Of a stretch of 64,000 nt of DNA, positions 63,901-64,000 are shown piece after piece (the first letter of the stretch is position 1; the number at the start of each line of letters is the position of its first letter). The notes beneath the pieces were generated by a model that had not been told where the DNA came from, made no database searches, and was given only the letters and a program-made list of their open reading frames with translations. The stretch covers positions 55,700 to 119,699 of the forward strand of contig JASHOQ010000122.1 in assembly GCA_030041045.1 (NCBI GenBank). Direction: 5' to 3'. A program made the translations under genes and the position numbers. The stretch comes from Acidobacteriaceae bacterium (GTDB taxonomy: Bacteria; Acidobacteriota; Terriglobia; Terriglobales; Acidobacteriaceae).

Positions 63901-64000
63901 TCAGGCCCGGTTTATCCGCATTGTCCGCCAGGACAGCCCCGTAATGCCGACCGTCTGGTTGGTGATCTCAAGGTTCAGTCTCCAGTGTCGCCCTGCTTCG
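63901..64000 (-). other. Possible 3' end of a gene entering from the right edge
   Basis: On the minus strand one frame is open from the window end to a stop at 63901, giving 32 residues that include HWRLNLEITNQTVGITG. At 100 bases an open frame has little weight, and no domain is recognised. Bases 63823-63900 between it and the tRNA hold nothing identifiable. Confidence 0.2.

Noticed and set aside
63736..64000. tRNA-Leu as an integration site of a genomic island
   Set aside because: No integrase, direct repeat of the tRNA end or composition shift can be seen in the 178 bases after it.

Overview
The window reads as a chromosomal segment of an acidobacterium, most likely of the Acidobacteriaceae/Terriglobales type. 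This rests on three things: the order ispE - tRNA-Gln - prs - rplY - pth - rpsF - rpsR - rplI, a high-GC genome full of secreted carbohydrate-active enzymes, and dense intergenic word-like repeats (ACTGNNC arrays, CAGGGATCAGGG phrases, TGTCATTCTGAG elements and GGCTTTAGCC palindromes) that I associate with this phylum. No phage, IS element, CRISPR array or rRNA operon was found. The taxonomic call is inference.

Left part (1-10.4 kb): a VapBC-type toxin-antitoxin pair cut by the window edge, a large membrane glycosyltransferase-like protein, a small superinfection-immunity-family membrane protein and a secreted protein lie on the minus strand. The plus-strand housekeeping block follows (IspE, tRNA-Gln, PRPP synthetase, L25, peptidyl-tRNA hydrolase, S6, S18, L9). 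Almost every gap in that block is filled by repeats, and Prs, L25, S18 and L9 carry low-complexity tails.

10.4-30 kb: a truncated Opp/Dpp-type ATPase, a KdpDE-like two-component pair without a Kdp pump, KDPG aldolase next to a large beta-barrel porin, an orphan LytTR regulator, a secreted CE15 glucuronoyl esterase, DinB, Ndk, nitronate monooxygenase, SucD and SucC on the minus strand, then TrpD, a SIMPL-domain protein, an ECF sigma factor overlapping a small membrane partner, and a DUF6249-like membrane protein.

30-38 kb: an MFS transporter and a larE-larC-larB set for the nickel-pincer nucleotide cofactor (no larA in the window), then a methyltransferase and an M50-type membrane protease. 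36.7-43.7 kb: a pectin/arabinan degradation island with a GH127-like enzyme, an FG-GAP/ASPIC-UnbV protein, a GH28 polygalacturonase-like enzyme and a PL10 pectate lyase. The three enzyme genes share a TGGYGTGGTC word in their upstream regions.

43.7-64 kb: a Crp/Fnr regulator overlapping a STAS protein, a PAS-PAS-GAF sigma-54 activator, a secreted alpha-amino-acid ester hydrolase-like enzyme, a copper efflux operon (CopZ-CopA-CsoR) with a candidate operator, a Nudix protein, glucose-6-phosphate isomerase followed by a stand-alone DUF2090 aldolase-like gene, a ComF-like protein, an HNH nuclease, AlaS, MutY, a small Cys-rich protein, OsmC, a YdeI-type protein and tRNA-Leu(CAG).

No clearly new multi-gene system is evident. 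The most unusual signal is the repeat phrases, which fill gaps in the ribosomal block and also lie inside coding sequence (larC, the membrane glycosyltransferase and the end of pth).
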